64,000 bases of DNA, from contig NZ_CAAHFG010000001.1 in NCBI RefSeq assembly GCF_900890425.1, positions 310,001-374,000 on the forward strand, given 5' to 3'. The DNA is from Pontiella desulfatans (lineage in GTDB: Bacteria > Verrucomicrobiota > Kiritimatiellia > Kiritimatiellales > Pontiellaceae). Position 1 is the first letter of the stretch. Every line of letters begins with the position of its first letter. This document shows positions 1-9,323 of the stretch, in pieces. The notes under the pieces were generated by a model. That model did no database searches, was not told the origin of the DNA, and saw only the letters and a list, made by a program, of their open reading frames with translations. Position numbers and translations under genes: made by a program.

Positions 1-1324
1 TGCAGATTTCGCGTAGCTTCTTCGGCCGCGTTTTGCCGGAATAGGTGATCGTGATCCGGTGATTGCTGCCAACAATATTGGCCAATGCATGATCCCCGGC
101 ATCCTGGTCGGTCTCGACCAGCTCCAGCTCGATGTCCGCGTTGCGCCGGTTGCTATAGGGGATGGAAAGCAGCGGGCTGTACGACGCATCGCCTTTGCAC
201 CGGCGAATCGTGCAGTTGGACGGCAGGCCATAGGCCGTGCCGCCCGCTTCGCGCACCGTGCAGTCGGTAACGTCGGCACTCGAGGCCGCCGCCAGCGCAA
301 CGCAGGTGCGCATGCGGACGATGGTGCAGTTTTCCATGGTGACGTGTCCGGTGTTGCGCTCTACTCCCTCTTTGTTGGTGCCCCGGACATACGCCCGGAT
401 GCCGTCTTCCGTCAGGCTCAGCATCTGCCCCTTCGGAATCGGCTGCCCCTGCATCCAGTCGGGAAACATGATTTTATAGTCGTGCTCGGCCGCCGGCCCC
501 GACTTCTCGTTGTAGATCTCGTCCGTCAGGCGCAACGCCCCCAGCATCTTCACATTGCGGAACACATTATCCTGCGAGCCGTGCATGTGAATGCCGTGGC
601 CATAGGAAAAGACCTTGAAGTCGCAGTCTTCAATCAGGATGCGGTCGCCCATCACCGACATCAACGCATGCTTCTGCAACCGCACAAATGCGCCACGCCC
701 TTTGCCGTACATATCACCATAGCCATAGGGCGCCGAACCGCGAACCGTAACCGAGCTGCCCTTCATTGTGAAATCGTTGCCCATAATCTCGAATTCGTTG
801 GCCCCGCGCGGCCCCACCTTTTCGCCGATGTCTTCAAACTCGCCGCCGAGAATCGTGATGTGATCTCCATGCATGCGGAAGCCCATATACCCATGCGGGT
901 TCTTGGAGTTCGGCATATCCGCATAGACCTGCGTGTCGATTTCAATCCGCACATCCGTCAGATCAAAGGTGTTGTTCGATCCGCTGAAGTTGAAAATAAT
1001 TTTAGGGTCGTCCGCATAATACGTTTTCTTAACGACATAGGTTCCGGGCTTCATGCGGATCAGGTTGCCGCTCTGCGCCGCATAGTCCGCCAGCTCATCC
1101 AGCGAGGAGATCAGCGTGTATCCCGCAGGAATCTCGAAATCCGCCGTAACCGGCGCGGGTTTGGGCTCGGGGACGGGTTTCGGTTCCGGGGTCTTTTGCT
1201 CAACCGGGGCCGGAACCGGAGCCGCGATCGTTGTGGCCTCCGGCACCGGTTCCCGTTCCATGAAATAATAGACCCCGGCAAAGCCGGCCGTGCAGAGCAT
1301 CAAAAACAAGATAAACTTTTTCAT
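1..1324 (-). CDS. Right-handed beta-helix secreted protein, 3' end beyond window
   Basis: About 441 codons are visible, read from ATG 1324-1322 to the window edge with no stop, so the gene is partial. The N-terminus (MKKFILFLMLCTAGFAGVYY) is a signal peptide or single membrane anchor. It is followed by a Pro/Lys/Glu-rich linker (about residues 25-60) and then a domain with short repeating beta-strand blocks and many Asn and Gly, typical of parallel beta-helix lyases and hydrolases. A stretch reading IFNFSGSNNTFDLTDV is nearly repeated in the beta-helix part of the gene at 61945, so the two are homologous. The likely role is attack on or binding to an acidic polysaccharide outside the cytoplasm; the family is not identified and catalytic residues cannot be assigned. 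It is divergent from the GH95 gene and shares a 284-bp promoter region with it. Confidence 0.8.
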   Translation of the reverse strand, partial: MKKFILFLMLCTAGFAGVYYFMEREPVPEATTIAAPVPAPVEQKTPEPKPVPEPKPAPVTADFEIPAGYTLISSLDELADYAAQSGNLIRMKPGTYVVKKTYYADDPKIIFNFSGSNNTFDLTDVRIEIDTQVYADMPNSKNPHGYMGFRMHGDHITILGGEFEDIGEKVGPRGANEFEIMGNDFTMKGSSVTVRGSAPYGYGDMYGKGRGAFVRLQKHALMSVMGDRILIEDCDFKVFSYGHGIHMHGSQDNVFRNVKMLGALRLTDEIYNEKSGPAAEHDYKIMFPDWMQGQPIPKGQMLSLTEDGIRAYVRGTNKEGVERNTGHVTMENCTIVRMRTCVALAAASSADVTDCTVREAGGTAYGLPSNCTIRRCKGDASYSPLLSIPYSNRRNADIELELVETDQDAGDHALANIVGSNHRITITYSGKTRPKKLREIC

Positions 1325-1399
1325 CACATTCCTCGGAACCCGCCTCCATTCGCTGGCCGCCCCCGGTGCAAGCCGAGCGATCTGCTGCCACCAAGCAAA

Positions 1400-1415
1400 C
1401 CAACAGGGTATCCCA
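1400..1415. promoter_or_regulatory. Possible LacI operator, weak copy
   Basis: The sequence CCAACAGGGTATCCC differs at two positions from the GCTAACAGGGTAACCC form seen elsewhere. It lies about 75 bases upstream of the minus-strand beta-helix gene start. Confidence 0.35.
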
Positions 1416-1444
1416 AGCCCGCGGCGGCGGAAGTCGTTCGTGGA

Positions 1445-1456
1445 TTAACATGTTAA
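1445..1456. promoter_or_regulatory. Palindromic operator candidate TTAACATGTTAA
   Basis: A perfect 12-bp palindrome between the divergent beta-helix and GH95 genes. It has the TTAAC...GTTAA arms of the other LacI-type sites in the window but AT at the centre. A TTGACA box starts 2 bases downstream (1458); no convincing -10 partner was found for it. Confidence 0.45.
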
Positions 1457-1483
1457 CTTGACATGGCATAGGTTGAGAAACCC

Positions 1484-1497
1484 TTCCACGTGTGGAA
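1484..1497. promoter_or_regulatory. Palindromic operator candidate TTCCACGTGTGGAA
   Basis: Two 6-bp arms, TTCCAC and GTGGAA, around a GT centre, about 110 bases upstream of the GH95 start. It differs in sequence from the TTAAC-type operators, so a second regulator may bind here. Confidence 0.4.
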
Positions 1498-1608
1498 TCC
1501 TACACAGGCGGGTTGTAATTATGCAATACGCACAGTATGTGTTTGCGGTAGCTTACCCAAGCTCGATGGAAAGCACGCCGAATGAAAACGATGACGAGGA
1601 GGAAGATG

Positions 1609-3987
1609 ATGGATAAAAAACAGATGACCCTGGGTTGGGTTGCAGGCCTTGCAATTCTCGTTTGCCTGGATACGGGCGCGGCTCCCGCCAATAAAAAGGC
1701 CAACAAGTTCAGTTATAAGGAAGCGGTTGAAGTGCTGCCGTTGAACCAGCCGCCGGAATCCGAACTCTCGCTGTGGTACGATGCCCCCGCGACCTATTGG
1801 GAAGAGGCCCTGCCGATCGGTAACGGGCGGCTCGGCGCCATGGTCTACGGCGGCGTTGCAAACGAACTGATCCAACTGAACGAGGATTCGATCTGGGCCG
1901 GCCCACCGATCCCGGAGGCGAACGGAAACATCAGCGAGACGGTCGATCGCGTCCGGGAGCTGCTGTTCGCCGGCAACTATGCGGAAGGGCAAAAGCTCAT
2001 GCAGTCGGTGATGGCGCCGCGCATTTCGCCGCGCAGCTACCAAACCATGGGCGAGCTCCGCTTCGATTTCGGCATCACAAACACGGCAACCGCCTTCCGC
2101 CGCGACCTGAACCTCGACACCGCGATCGCCACCACGACCTATAAGGCCCAGGGCGTCACCTATGTCCGCGAAGTCACCGCCAGCCCAGTTGACCAAGTGA
2201 TCGCCGTCCACATCACCGCCGACAAACCCGGCTCGGTTTCCTTTAGTGCGTGGGTCGAGCGCGATGGCATGTTTGAAATCACCGCGGAAGGAAACGACAC
2301 CCTCGTTGCCCGGGGCCAGGCATCGCAAGGCGAACAGCATCTCGGGGTTAAGTTCGCCACGGTCTACAAAATGGTGGCCAACAACGGGACGGTTACGGCA
2401 ACCGATGGCAAGCTCGTCGTCGCCGCGGCCGACTCGGCCACGCTCTACATTGCGGCTTCAACGGACTACAACGCCGCCGACACGGCCCAGCCGCTGACGC
2501 ACGACCGCGTTGCCGCCGGCAAAGCCACCATTGCGGCCGCGCAGGGAAAAACCTACGCGCAGCTGAAGGCCGCTTCGGTCGCCGCCCACCAGGAGCTGTT
2601 CCGCCGCGTTTCGCTGAAGCTCGGGACACCGTCCAGCAAGTCGACGCTGGAGCGGTTGAAAGCCTACGGCAAGGACGAGATCGATCCCGACTTCGAGGCG
2701 CTCTTCTTCCAGTATGGCCGCTACCTGCTGATCACCTCTTCGCGCGCAGGCTGCCTGCCCGCCAACCTGCAGGGCATCTGGTGCAAGGATCTTGCCGCAC
2801 CGTGGAACTCCGACTACCACATCAACATCAACATGCAGATGAACTATTGGCCGGCCGAAATCGCCAACCTTCCGGAGTGCCACCTGCCGTTCATGGATTA
2901 TATCGAGCGCCTGGTGCCCTCGGGGCGGAAGACGGCGCAGGAGGTCTATGGTTGCCGGGGATTCCTGGCCGGGCACGCGTCCGACGTGTGGCATGGAACG
3001 GTTCCGTTCGGCAAGGCCCAGTATGGCCAATGGGTGGTCGGCGGCGCCTGGTGCACCCAGCATTTCATGGAGCACTATCGCTTTACCCAGGATCAGGCTT
3101 TCCTGAAGGACCGCGCCTATCCGATCCTGAAGGAAGCGGCGCTCTTTTTCCTCGACTGGCTGGTGGAGGATCCGGAAACCGGCAATCTCGTCTCCGGCCC
3201 GAGTACCTCCCCCGAAAATAAATTCATCATTCCCGGAACGGAAAAACAACCGAGCAACCTGACCATGGGGCCCTCGATGGACCAGCAGATTATCTGGGAT
3301 GTCTTTTCCAACACGCTCGACGCCGCACGGATCCTGGGCCTCAACGATGCCTTCACCCAGGAGGTCGAAACGGCGCTCGCCAACCTGGCCATGCCGCAGA
3401 TCGGTTCCGACGGCCGCCTAATGGAATGGACGAAGGAGTTCGGCGAAGTGGATCCAGGGCATCGCCACATTTCCCACCTGTATGGCCTCTATCCCGGCCG
3501 CCAGTACAACGTCCACGACCACCCCGCCATGGTTGCGGCGGCGCGCAAGAGCATCGACCACCGCCTGTCGAAGGGCGGCGGCCACACCGGCTGGAGCCGC
3601 GCCTGGATCATCAACTTCTGGGCCCGCTTCCGCGATGCCGACAAGGCGCATGAAAACATTGCGCTACTGCTCAAGAAATCGACCTACAACAACCTGTTCG
3701 ACAAACATGCGCCGTTCCAGATCGACGGCAATTTCGGCGGCGCGGCGGGTATTGTGGAAATGCTGCTGCAGTCGCACACCGGCCAGATCGAGCTGCTGCC
3801 CGCCCTGCCGAAGGCCTGGCCCGACGGCGAAGTGAAGGGCCTGCGCGCCCGCGGCGGATTCGAGGTCGATTTTGCCTGGGAGCAGGGAAAAGTCACCGAG
3901 ATGGAAATCCGGCGCTTGCCGGGGCTTGAGCCTGCAACGGTTCAGGTGCGCGTCAACGGGGAAATTCGCACGATGGAGACGAAATAG
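1609..3987 (+). CDS. GH95 family alpha-L-fucosidase/L-galactosidase, secreted
   Basis: Glycoside hydrolase of about 792 residues, the usual GH95 length. A signal peptide ([20 protein letters not shown] region) is followed by the N-terminal beta domain ([16 protein letters not shown]) and the (alpha/alpha)6 barrel. Residues matching the GH95 active site are all present: the Asn-x-Asn pair at about 406 and 408 in the [10 protein letters not shown] block, the acid Glu at about 536 in SPEN, and Asp at about 706 in FQIDGNFGG. Family members remove terminal alpha-1,2-linked fucose or alpha-L-galactose by inversion. Three in-frame ATGs (1582, 1606, 1609) are possible; 1609 sits 6 bases after AGGAGG at 1597-1602, the best ribosome site. 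It is the first gene of a tight cluster, 2 bases before a sulfatase. The exact substrate cannot be read from sequence. Confidence 0.93.
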   Translation: MDKKQMTLGWVAGLAILVCLDTGAAPANKKANKFSYKEAVEVLPLNQPPESELSLWYDAPATYWEEALPIGNGRLGAMVYGGVANELIQLNEDSIWAGPPIPEANGNISETVDRVRELLFAGNYAEGQKLMQSVMAPRISPRSYQTMGELRFDFGITNTATAFRRDLNLDTAIATTTYKAQGVTYVREVTASPVDQVIAVHITADKPGSVSFSAWVERDGMFEITAEGNDTLVARGQASQGEQHLGVKFATVYKMVANNGTVTATDGKLVVAAADSATLYIAASTDYNAADTAQPLTHDRVAAGKATIAAAQGKTYAQLKAASVAAHQELFRRVSLKLGTPSSKSTLERLKAYGKDEIDPDFEALFFQYGRYLLITSSRAGCLPANLQGIWCKDLAAPWNSDYHININMQMNYWPAEIANLPECHLPFMDYIERLVPSGRKTAQEVYGCRGFLAGHASDVWHGTVPFGKAQYGQWVVGGAWCTQHFMEHYRFTQDQAFLKDRAYPILKEAALFFLDWLVEDPETGNLVSGPSTSPENKFIIPGTEKQPSNLTMGPSMDQQIIWDVFSNTLDAARILGLNDAFTQEVETALANLAMPQIGSDGRLMEWTKEFGEVDPGHRHISHLYGLYPGRQYNVHDHPAMVAAARKSIDHRLSKGGGHTGWSRAWIINFWARFRDADKAHENIALLLKKSTYNNLFDKHAPFQIDGNFGGAAGIVEMLLQSHTGQIELLPALPKAWPDGEVKGLRARGGFEVDFAWEQGKVTEMEIRRLPGLEPATVQVRVNGEIRTMETK

Positions 3988-3989
3988 CC

Positions 3990-5501
3990 ATGAAGCGCAT
4001 GCTGTTTTCAGCGGCTGTGGCTCTCGCGCTGAGTGCCGCGGCCGCGAACCAGCCGAATGTCATTGTGATCCTCGCGGACGACATGGGATCCGGGGATATC
4101 CGGGCGCTCAATCCGGATTCGGCGATTCCAACGCCGAACCTGGATCGGCTCAGTGCGGAAGGTGCAACCTTCACCGCCGCCCACTCCGGTTCCGCCGTCT
4201 GCACACCTACCCGGTATGGCCTTGTGACGGGCCGCTACTGCTGGCGTTCCCGTTTGAAAAAAGGGGTGCTCAACGGCTACAGCGGGCATCTGATCGAGCC
4301 GGAGCGCTTTACCATTGCCGATCTCTTCAGATCCAAGGGGTATGCCACGGCCTGTTTCGGCAAGTGGCACCTGGGCATGGATCTGCCAATGTCTGGAAAA
4401 AACAAACTCGATCTGGCGGGCAAGGTTGAAAACGGGCCGTTGGCCAATGGCTTCGACCGGTTTTACGGCATCACGGCCTCGCTGGACTTTCCTCCCTATG
4501 TATTCATTTGCGACGACAAGATCGATGCGCCCGCCGTTGAGCGGAAACCCTCCCGTCGTTTTCCGGAATTCCTGCGTGCCGGCGAAACCGGCACCAATTT
4601 CGAGCACGAAAACGTGCAGGATCAACTGGTGGAAACCACAACGGCCTTTATCCGGGAGAAGGCCGCGGCCGGGGAACCGTTTTTCATCTACCTGCCGCTG
4701 CCGTCGCCGCACAAGCCGGTTCTTCCCGCCGGGCGCTTTCGGGGCAAGTCCGCCATCGGCCCATACGGCGACTATGTCATGCAGACCGACGGGTCGGTCG
4801 GCGAAGTGCTGAAGGCGGTCCGGGAGAGCGGTATTGATGAAAACACGATGATCGTCTACACCTCCGACAACGGCTCATTCATGTTCCGGCTCGACGCGCC
4901 GGAATGCCCGCCACAAATGCCGGCCGATTCGAACAACCCGAAAAACGGTTCCGACCATAAAAGCGATCCCACCATCCAGGGGTTCAATTCAGCCAGCCAC
5001 CGCGCCAACCTGAACTATCGGGGCACCAAGGCGGATATCTTCGAGGGTGGCCACCGCGTTCCCTTCCTGGTGCGCATACCGGGGACGGTCGAAGGCGGAC
5101 GCCGCATTTCCTCCACCATCTCCCTGGTGGATATTCTGGCAACCTGCGCCGATCTCCTCGGCGCGGAGGTGCCGGATGGCGCCGCCGAGGACAGCTTCAG
5201 TTTCCTTCCGTTGCTTACGGGGGAGGGGACGCATGAACGCGCCCCCGTGGTCGCCCATTCCGTCAACGGCTGTTTTGCCCTCTATTCCGGACCCTGGAAA
5301 TTCATTGCCACCAAAGGCTCCGGCGGGCGCACCCTGCCGAAGAGCACGCCATTTGAAAAACCGTACCAGCTCTATGATCTTTCGAACGACATCGTGGAGC
5401 GCAACAACCTGATCGATGCGCATCCGGAACTGGCGCAACGGTTGGAAAACGAACTCATGGCCATGATCGGGAGTGCGCTTCAGAAACCGGCCATCCCATA
5501 G
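3990..5501 (+). CDS. Secreted S1-type sulfatase (Cys-type, CTPTR motif)
   Basis: Formylglycine-dependent sulfatase of 503 residues. A signal peptide (MKRMLFSAAVALALSAAAAN) leads into the metal-binding start NVIVILADDMG. The sulfatase signature SAVCTPTRYGLVTGR places the residue to be converted to formylglycine at Cys71. GKWHLG and later Asp/His-containing blocks (YTSDNGS) complete the usual fold. It hydrolyses sulfate esters on sugars; maturation needs a sulfatase-activating enzyme that is not in this window. It starts 2 bases after the GH95 stop and ends 8 bases before the next sulfatase, so the three genes probably share a transcript. Closest relative in the window is the sulfatase at 36085. 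Confidence 0.93.
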   Translation: MKRMLFSAAVALALSAAAANQPNVIVILADDMGSGDIRALNPDSAIPTPNLDRLSAEGATFTAAHSGSAVCTPTRYGLVTGRYCWRSRLKKGVLNGYSGHLIEPERFTIADLFRSKGYATACFGKWHLGMDLPMSGKNKLDLAGKVENGPLANGFDRFYGITASLDFPPYVFICDDKIDAPAVERKPSRRFPEFLRAGETGTNFEHENVQDQLVETTTAFIREKAAAGEPFFIYLPLPSPHKPVLPAGRFRGKSAIGPYGDYVMQTDGSVGEVLKAVRESGIDENTMIVYTSDNGSFMFRLDAPECPPQMPADSNNPKNGSDHKSDPTIQGFNSASHRANLNYRGTKADIFEGGHRVPFLVRIPGTVEGGRRISSTISLVDILATCADLLGAEVPDGAAEDSFSFLPLLTGEGTHERAPVVAHSVNGCFALYSGPWKFIATKGSGGRTLPKSTPFEKPYQLYDLSNDIVERNNLIDAHPELAQRLENELMAMIGSALQKPAIP

Positions 5502-5509
5502 GGAGCATC

Positions 5510-7042
5510 ATGAAACAACACATCCTCATTCTCACGGCACTCCTCCTGGCGGTGCCCGCCTCGTTCGCGCTCAAGCCCTCGCTGGAACGCCCCAACGTGA
5601 TCCTGCTCTACGCGGACGACCTAGGCATCGGCATGCTGGGCTGCTACGGACAGCAGGTGGTCCGGACACCGAACATCGACCGGCTCGCGGCGGAAGGCAT
5701 CAAGTTCAACAACTATTATGGCGGCGTCTTTTGCGCGCCGACGCGCTGGACGCTGCTGACCGGCATGCACGATGGCCGCCGCGGCGGCTGGGGCCATAGC
5801 CAAGGCGGCCTCCCGATCCAACGCGATACGGGAAAGATTACCCAGGAGCAATACGAGCAGAAACTCGAGCAGTTGAAAAAGAACCGGACCATTCCCGACC
5901 ACGAGGTTTTCCTGGGGCAGATTGCCCAGCAGGCAGGTTATAAAACGGCGCAGTTCGGCAAGCTCGACCGCGGCTTCCTGACCTGGAACGAACGCGTGCG
6001 GCGCTTTGGCTGGGACTTCCACGAAGGCTACTATTGCCACGTCCGCTGCCACGGCTTCTACCCGGCCTACCTGTGGCGCAACGGCGAGCGGTTCGAGCTC
6101 GAAGGCAACACCGATCCCTATTGCGGCAAGATGAGCGAAGAGGGGAACGAACCCGTCGGTTCCGGCGGAAAAACCTATTCGCAGAACGTCTTCATCAAGA
6201 GCATCCTTGCCTACATCCGCGAGCACCAGGACGAACGCTTCTTCCTCTACCACCCGACCCAGCTGCCGCACGGCCCTGTCGCCATTCCCGAGCTGCATCC
6301 GGACTACGCCGACCAGGATTGGACGCTGGCCGAAAAAAAATATGCGTCCATGGTGCGCATGCTCGACGACCACGTCGGCTTGATCATGCAGGAGCTGAAG
6401 ACGCTGGGGCTGGACGAAAAAACGGTGGTCGCCTTCACCTCCGACAATGGCCACGAGCTCTACTACGGCCCGAAGAAAAACTTTCCCAACACCCGCCCGG
6501 GTGGAGAAAAGGCCAACCTGACCGACAGGAAGTGGCGCACCTCCGAATGCGGCGACATCTTCGACGGCGCGGGCGGACGCGCCGGCATCAAGCGCGCCGG
6601 CTACCAGGGCGGCATGCAGTGCCCGATGATCGTGCGCTGGCCGGGCAGGATCCAGCCGGGTACGGAAACCGACCACCTGAGCGCCCACTACGATTTCATG
6701 GCAACGCTCGCCGACCTGATCGGCGCAGAAATGCCGAAGGGCAAGGACAGCCTGTCCTATCTGCCCACGTTGCTGTCGAAGCCGCAGCCGAAGGAGCACG
6801 ACTACGTCATCGTCAACAACAACTTCAACCGGATGGGAAGCTCTGCGCTGATTGCCAAGGACGGTTGGAAGCTGGTGGAGATCGACCGCAAGAAGGATGA
6901 GTTCCAGCTCTATAACATTCGGGAAGACAACGAGGAGCGGCACAACCTCGAAGACCAATATCCGGAGAAGGTTTCAGACCTTAAGAAGATCCTGCTTCGC
7001 GAACTGAATTCCCCGCGTCCGGATTTGGTGGAGTCGCTCTAA
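5510..7042 (+). CDS. Secreted S1-type sulfatase (Cys-type, CAPTR motif)
   Basis: A 510-residue sulfatase with signal peptide MKQHILILTALLLAVPASFA and metal-site start NVILLYADDLGIGMLGCYG. The signature VFCAPTRWTLLTG has the formylglycine precursor Cys at residue 75. Other conserved blocks are FGKLDRG, HPTQLPHGPV and FTSDNGHELYY. It is clearly different from the preceding sulfatase (longer insertions around residues 100-130 and 320-360), which suggests a different sulfate position or sugar. GGAGC precedes the ATG. The next gene, tdh, begins 48 bases after its stop. Confidence 0.93.
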   Translation: MKQHILILTALLLAVPASFALKPSLERPNVILLYADDLGIGMLGCYGQQVVRTPNIDRLAAEGIKFNNYYGGVFCAPTRWTLLTGMHDGRRGGWGHSQGGLPIQRDTGKITQEQYEQKLEQLKKNRTIPDHEVFLGQIAQQAGYKTAQFGKLDRGFLTWNERVRRFGWDFHEGYYCHVRCHGFYPAYLWRNGERFELEGNTDPYCGKMSEEGNEPVGSGGKTYSQNVFIKSILAYIREHQDERFFLYHPTQLPHGPVAIPELHPDYADQDWTLAEKKYASMVRMLDDHVGLIMQELKTLGLDEKTVVAFTSDNGHELYYGPKKNFPNTRPGGEKANLTDRKWRTSECGDIFDGAGGRAGIKRAGYQGGMQCPMIVRWPGRIQPGTETDHLSAHYDFMATLADLIGAEMPKGKDSLSYLPTLLSKPQPKEHDYVIVNNNFNRMGSSALIAKDGWKLVEIDRKKDEFQLYNIREDNEERHNLEDQYPEKVSDLKKILLRELNSPRPDLVESL

Positions 7043-7090
7043 TTTAAAGACGGACCACCTGCCGGGGTGGATTAGGGGAGCAAGGATGCC

Positions 7091-8119
7091 ATGAAAGCAT
7101 TGGTTAAGAAAAAGGCGGAACGCGGGCTTTGGCTCGAGGATGTCCCGGTTCCGGAGATTGGCATCAACGATGTCCTGATCAAGATCCGCAAGACCTCGAT
7201 CTGCGGCACCGATGTGCATATCTACAACTGGGACGAGTGGGCGCGGAAAACCATTCCGGTGCCGCTCACGATCGGCCACGAGTTCGTGGGCGAGGTTGCG
7301 GAGATCGGCGCGAACGTCCACGATTTCGAGATCGGCGACCTGGTGAGTGGCGAAGGGCACGTGGTGTGCGGGCGGTGCCGGAACTGCCTGGCCGGCCGCC
7401 GCCATCTTTGCGCGAAGACCCGTGGCGTGGGGGTCAACCGCAACGGCGCCTATGCCGAATACCTCTCCATCCCCGTAACCAATGCCTGGCACTGCGACCC
7501 CTCGATCCCCGAGGAAATCCTCTCCTGTTTCGATCCGTTCGGAAACGCCACCCACACGGCGCTCTCGTTCGATATGCTCGGCGAAGACGTGCTGATTACC
7601 GGTGCGGGGCCAATCGGCTGCATGGCCGCCGCCATCGCCAAGCATGCGGGCGCGCGCTATGTGGTGGCAACCGATGTGAATCCCGTCCGCCTCGAACTGG
7701 CCAAAAAAATGGGGGCCGACCGCGTCGTCAATGTGGCCGGGGAGAGCCTCGAAGCCGTCATGAAGGATCTCGATTTCAAGGAGGGCTTCGATATCGGCCT
7801 TGAAATGTCCGGCAATCCGTCGGCTTTCCGGCAAATGCTTTCCTCCATGTGCCACGGCGGCAAGATCGCCCTGCTTGGCATCCTGCCGGAGAACGTCGGG
7901 ATCGATTGGGACACGGTGGTGTTCAACGGCCTCACCATCAAGGGAATCTATGGCCGCGAGATGTACGAAACCTGGTATAAGATGACCTCCATGCTCCAGA
8001 GCGGGCTGGACATTTCCGCGGTCATTACCGACCGCTACCACTATACCGAATATGAAAAAGGCTTCGAGCGCATGCTTTCGGGCAACTCGGGCAAAGTGGT
8101 GCTGGATTGGAGTGAATGA
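7091..8119 (+). CDS. tdh: L-threonine 3-dehydrogenase
   Basis: Zinc, NAD-dependent medium-chain dehydrogenase of 342 residues that oxidises L-threonine to 2-amino-3-ketobutyrate in the cytoplasm. The sequence follows E. coli Tdh closely through its length. Catalytic zinc ligands Cys38, His63 and Glu64 are present ([19 protein letters not shown]), as are the four structural zinc cysteines 93, 96, 99 and 107. The Rossmann motif [10 protein letters not shown] follows. Its stop overlaps the kbl start by 4 bases (ATGA), the standard tdh-kbl arrangement for threonine conversion to glycine and acetyl-CoA. Its position directly behind polysaccharide genes is unusual and may mean threonine-rich peptide is released from the same substrate. 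Confidence 0.96.
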   Translation: MKALVKKKAERGLWLEDVPVPEIGINDVLIKIRKTSICGTDVHIYNWDEWARKTIPVPLTIGHEFVGEVAEIGANVHDFEIGDLVSGEGHVVCGRCRNCLAGRRHLCAKTRGVGVNRNGAYAEYLSIPVTNAWHCDPSIPEEILSCFDPFGNATHTALSFDMLGEDVLITGAGPIGCMAAAIAKHAGARYVVATDVNPVRLELAKKMGADRVVNVAGESLEAVMKDLDFKEGFDIGLEMSGNPSAFRQMLSSMCHGGKIALLGILPENVGIDWDTVVFNGLTIKGIYGREMYETWYKMTSMLQSGLDISAVITDRYHYTEYEKGFERMLSGNSGKVVLDWSE

Positions 8120-9294
8120 TGGAAAAGGGACTCGAACGGTTCCGGTGTGAGCTGGACGGCATCCGCGAAGGCGGATGGCTCAAGAACGAGCGCGTGCTCG
8201 AAAGCGCGCAGGGCGCCGCCATCGGCGTCGGCGGCGCGGAGGTGCTCAACTTCTGCGCCAACAACTATCTGGGCCTCGCGAACCATCCGGCCCTCGTTGC
8301 GGCGGCCCATGCCGGATTGGACAACTGGGGCTACGGAATGTCTTCCGTCCGCTTCATCTGCGGGACGCAGCAGCTGCACAAGCAACTGGAAAAAAAGGTT
8401 TCGGACTTTCTCGGAACCGACAACACCATTCTCTATTCCTCCTGCTTCGATGCCAACGGCGGCCTGTTCGAAACCCTGCTGACCGACGGGGATGCCGTGA
8501 TTAGCGATGCGCTCAACCATGCTTCGATCATCGACGGCGTCCGTCTCTGCAAGGCGCAGCGGCACATCTACGCCAACTCCAATATGGAAGAGCTGGAGGT
8601 GCGGCTGCAGGAAACCCAGGATTGCCGCATCCGGCTGATCGCGACCGACGGCGTATTTTCGATGGATGGAACCATCGCGAACCTGCCCGCCATTTGCGAG
8701 CTGGCCGACCGCTACAATGCGCTGGTCATGGTCGACGATTCGCACGCGGTCGGCGTGCTCGGCAAGGGCGGGCGGGGCACGCCCGAGCATTGCGGGGTCA
8801 TGGGGCGGGTGGACATTCTCACCGGCACCTTCGGCAAGGCGCTGGGCGGCGCCAGCGGCGGCTATGCCAGCGGGCGCCAAGAGGTGATCGACCTGCTGCG
8901 CCAGCGTTCGCGGCCCTACCTCTTTTCCAACACCATCGCGCCGCCGATTGCCGCCGCGTCCATCCGGGCATTGGAACTCGTTTCCTCCCCCAACGATTTG
9001 CTGGGCCGGTTGACGGCGAATACCGCCTACTTCCGCATGAGAATGAAGGAGGCCGGCTTCGATGTCCCCGAAGGCGACCATCCGATCGTGGCGATCATGC
9101 TGGGCGATGCGCGGCTCGCCACGGCGATGGCCGAACGCTTGCTCGGGCGGGGCATCTATGTTATCGGTTTTTCCTTCCCCGTGGTTCCCCGGGAGAAGGC
9201 GCGCATCCGGGTGCAGATTTCCGCGGCGCACAGCATGGAAAACCTGGATGATGCCATCGAACAGTTTTCGGCGGTCTACCGGGAACTCGCATAG
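8116..9294 (+). CDS. kbl: Glycine C-acetyltransferase (2-amino-3-ketobutyrate CoA ligase)
   Basis: PLP enzyme of the alpha-oxoamine synthase family, 392 residues, usual length. It cleaves 2-amino-3-ketobutyrate, the Tdh product, with CoA to glycine and acetyl-CoA. The N-terminal block [14 protein letters not shown], the [10 protein letters not shown] aspartate motif and the PLP lysine (about residue 241, in [14 protein letters not shown]) are all present. It is translationally coupled to tdh through the ATGA overlap. The next gene, an M24 aminopeptidase, begins 29 bases after its stop. Confidence 0.96.
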   Translation: MMEKGLERFRCELDGIREGGWLKNERVLESAQGAAIGVGGAEVLNFCANNYLGLANHPALVAAAHAGLDNWGYGMSSVRFICGTQQLHKQLEKKVSDFLGTDNTILYSSCFDANGGLFETLLTDGDAVISDALNHASIIDGVRLCKAQRHIYANSNMEELEVRLQETQDCRIRLIATDGVFSMDGTIANLPAICELADRYNALVMVDDSHAVGVLGKGGRGTPEHCGVMGRVDILTGTFGKALGGASGGYASGRQEVIDLLRQRSRPYLFSNTIAPPIAAASIRALELVSSPNDLLGRLTANTAYFRMRMKEAGFDVPEGDHPIVAIMLGDARLATAMAERLLGRGIYVIGFSFPVVPREKARIRVQISAAHSMENLDDAIEQFSAVYRELA

Positions 9295-9323
9295 GAAAAC
9301 CAGGAATGTTGAAAGGAAGACCA

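Noticed and set aside
59-1456. 465-codon open frame on the plus strand
   Set aside because: It is antisense to the beta-helix gene, which has a signal sequence and homology to the gene at 61945; the plus frame reads as Arg/Ala/His-rich shadow protein, as usual in GC-rich DNA.
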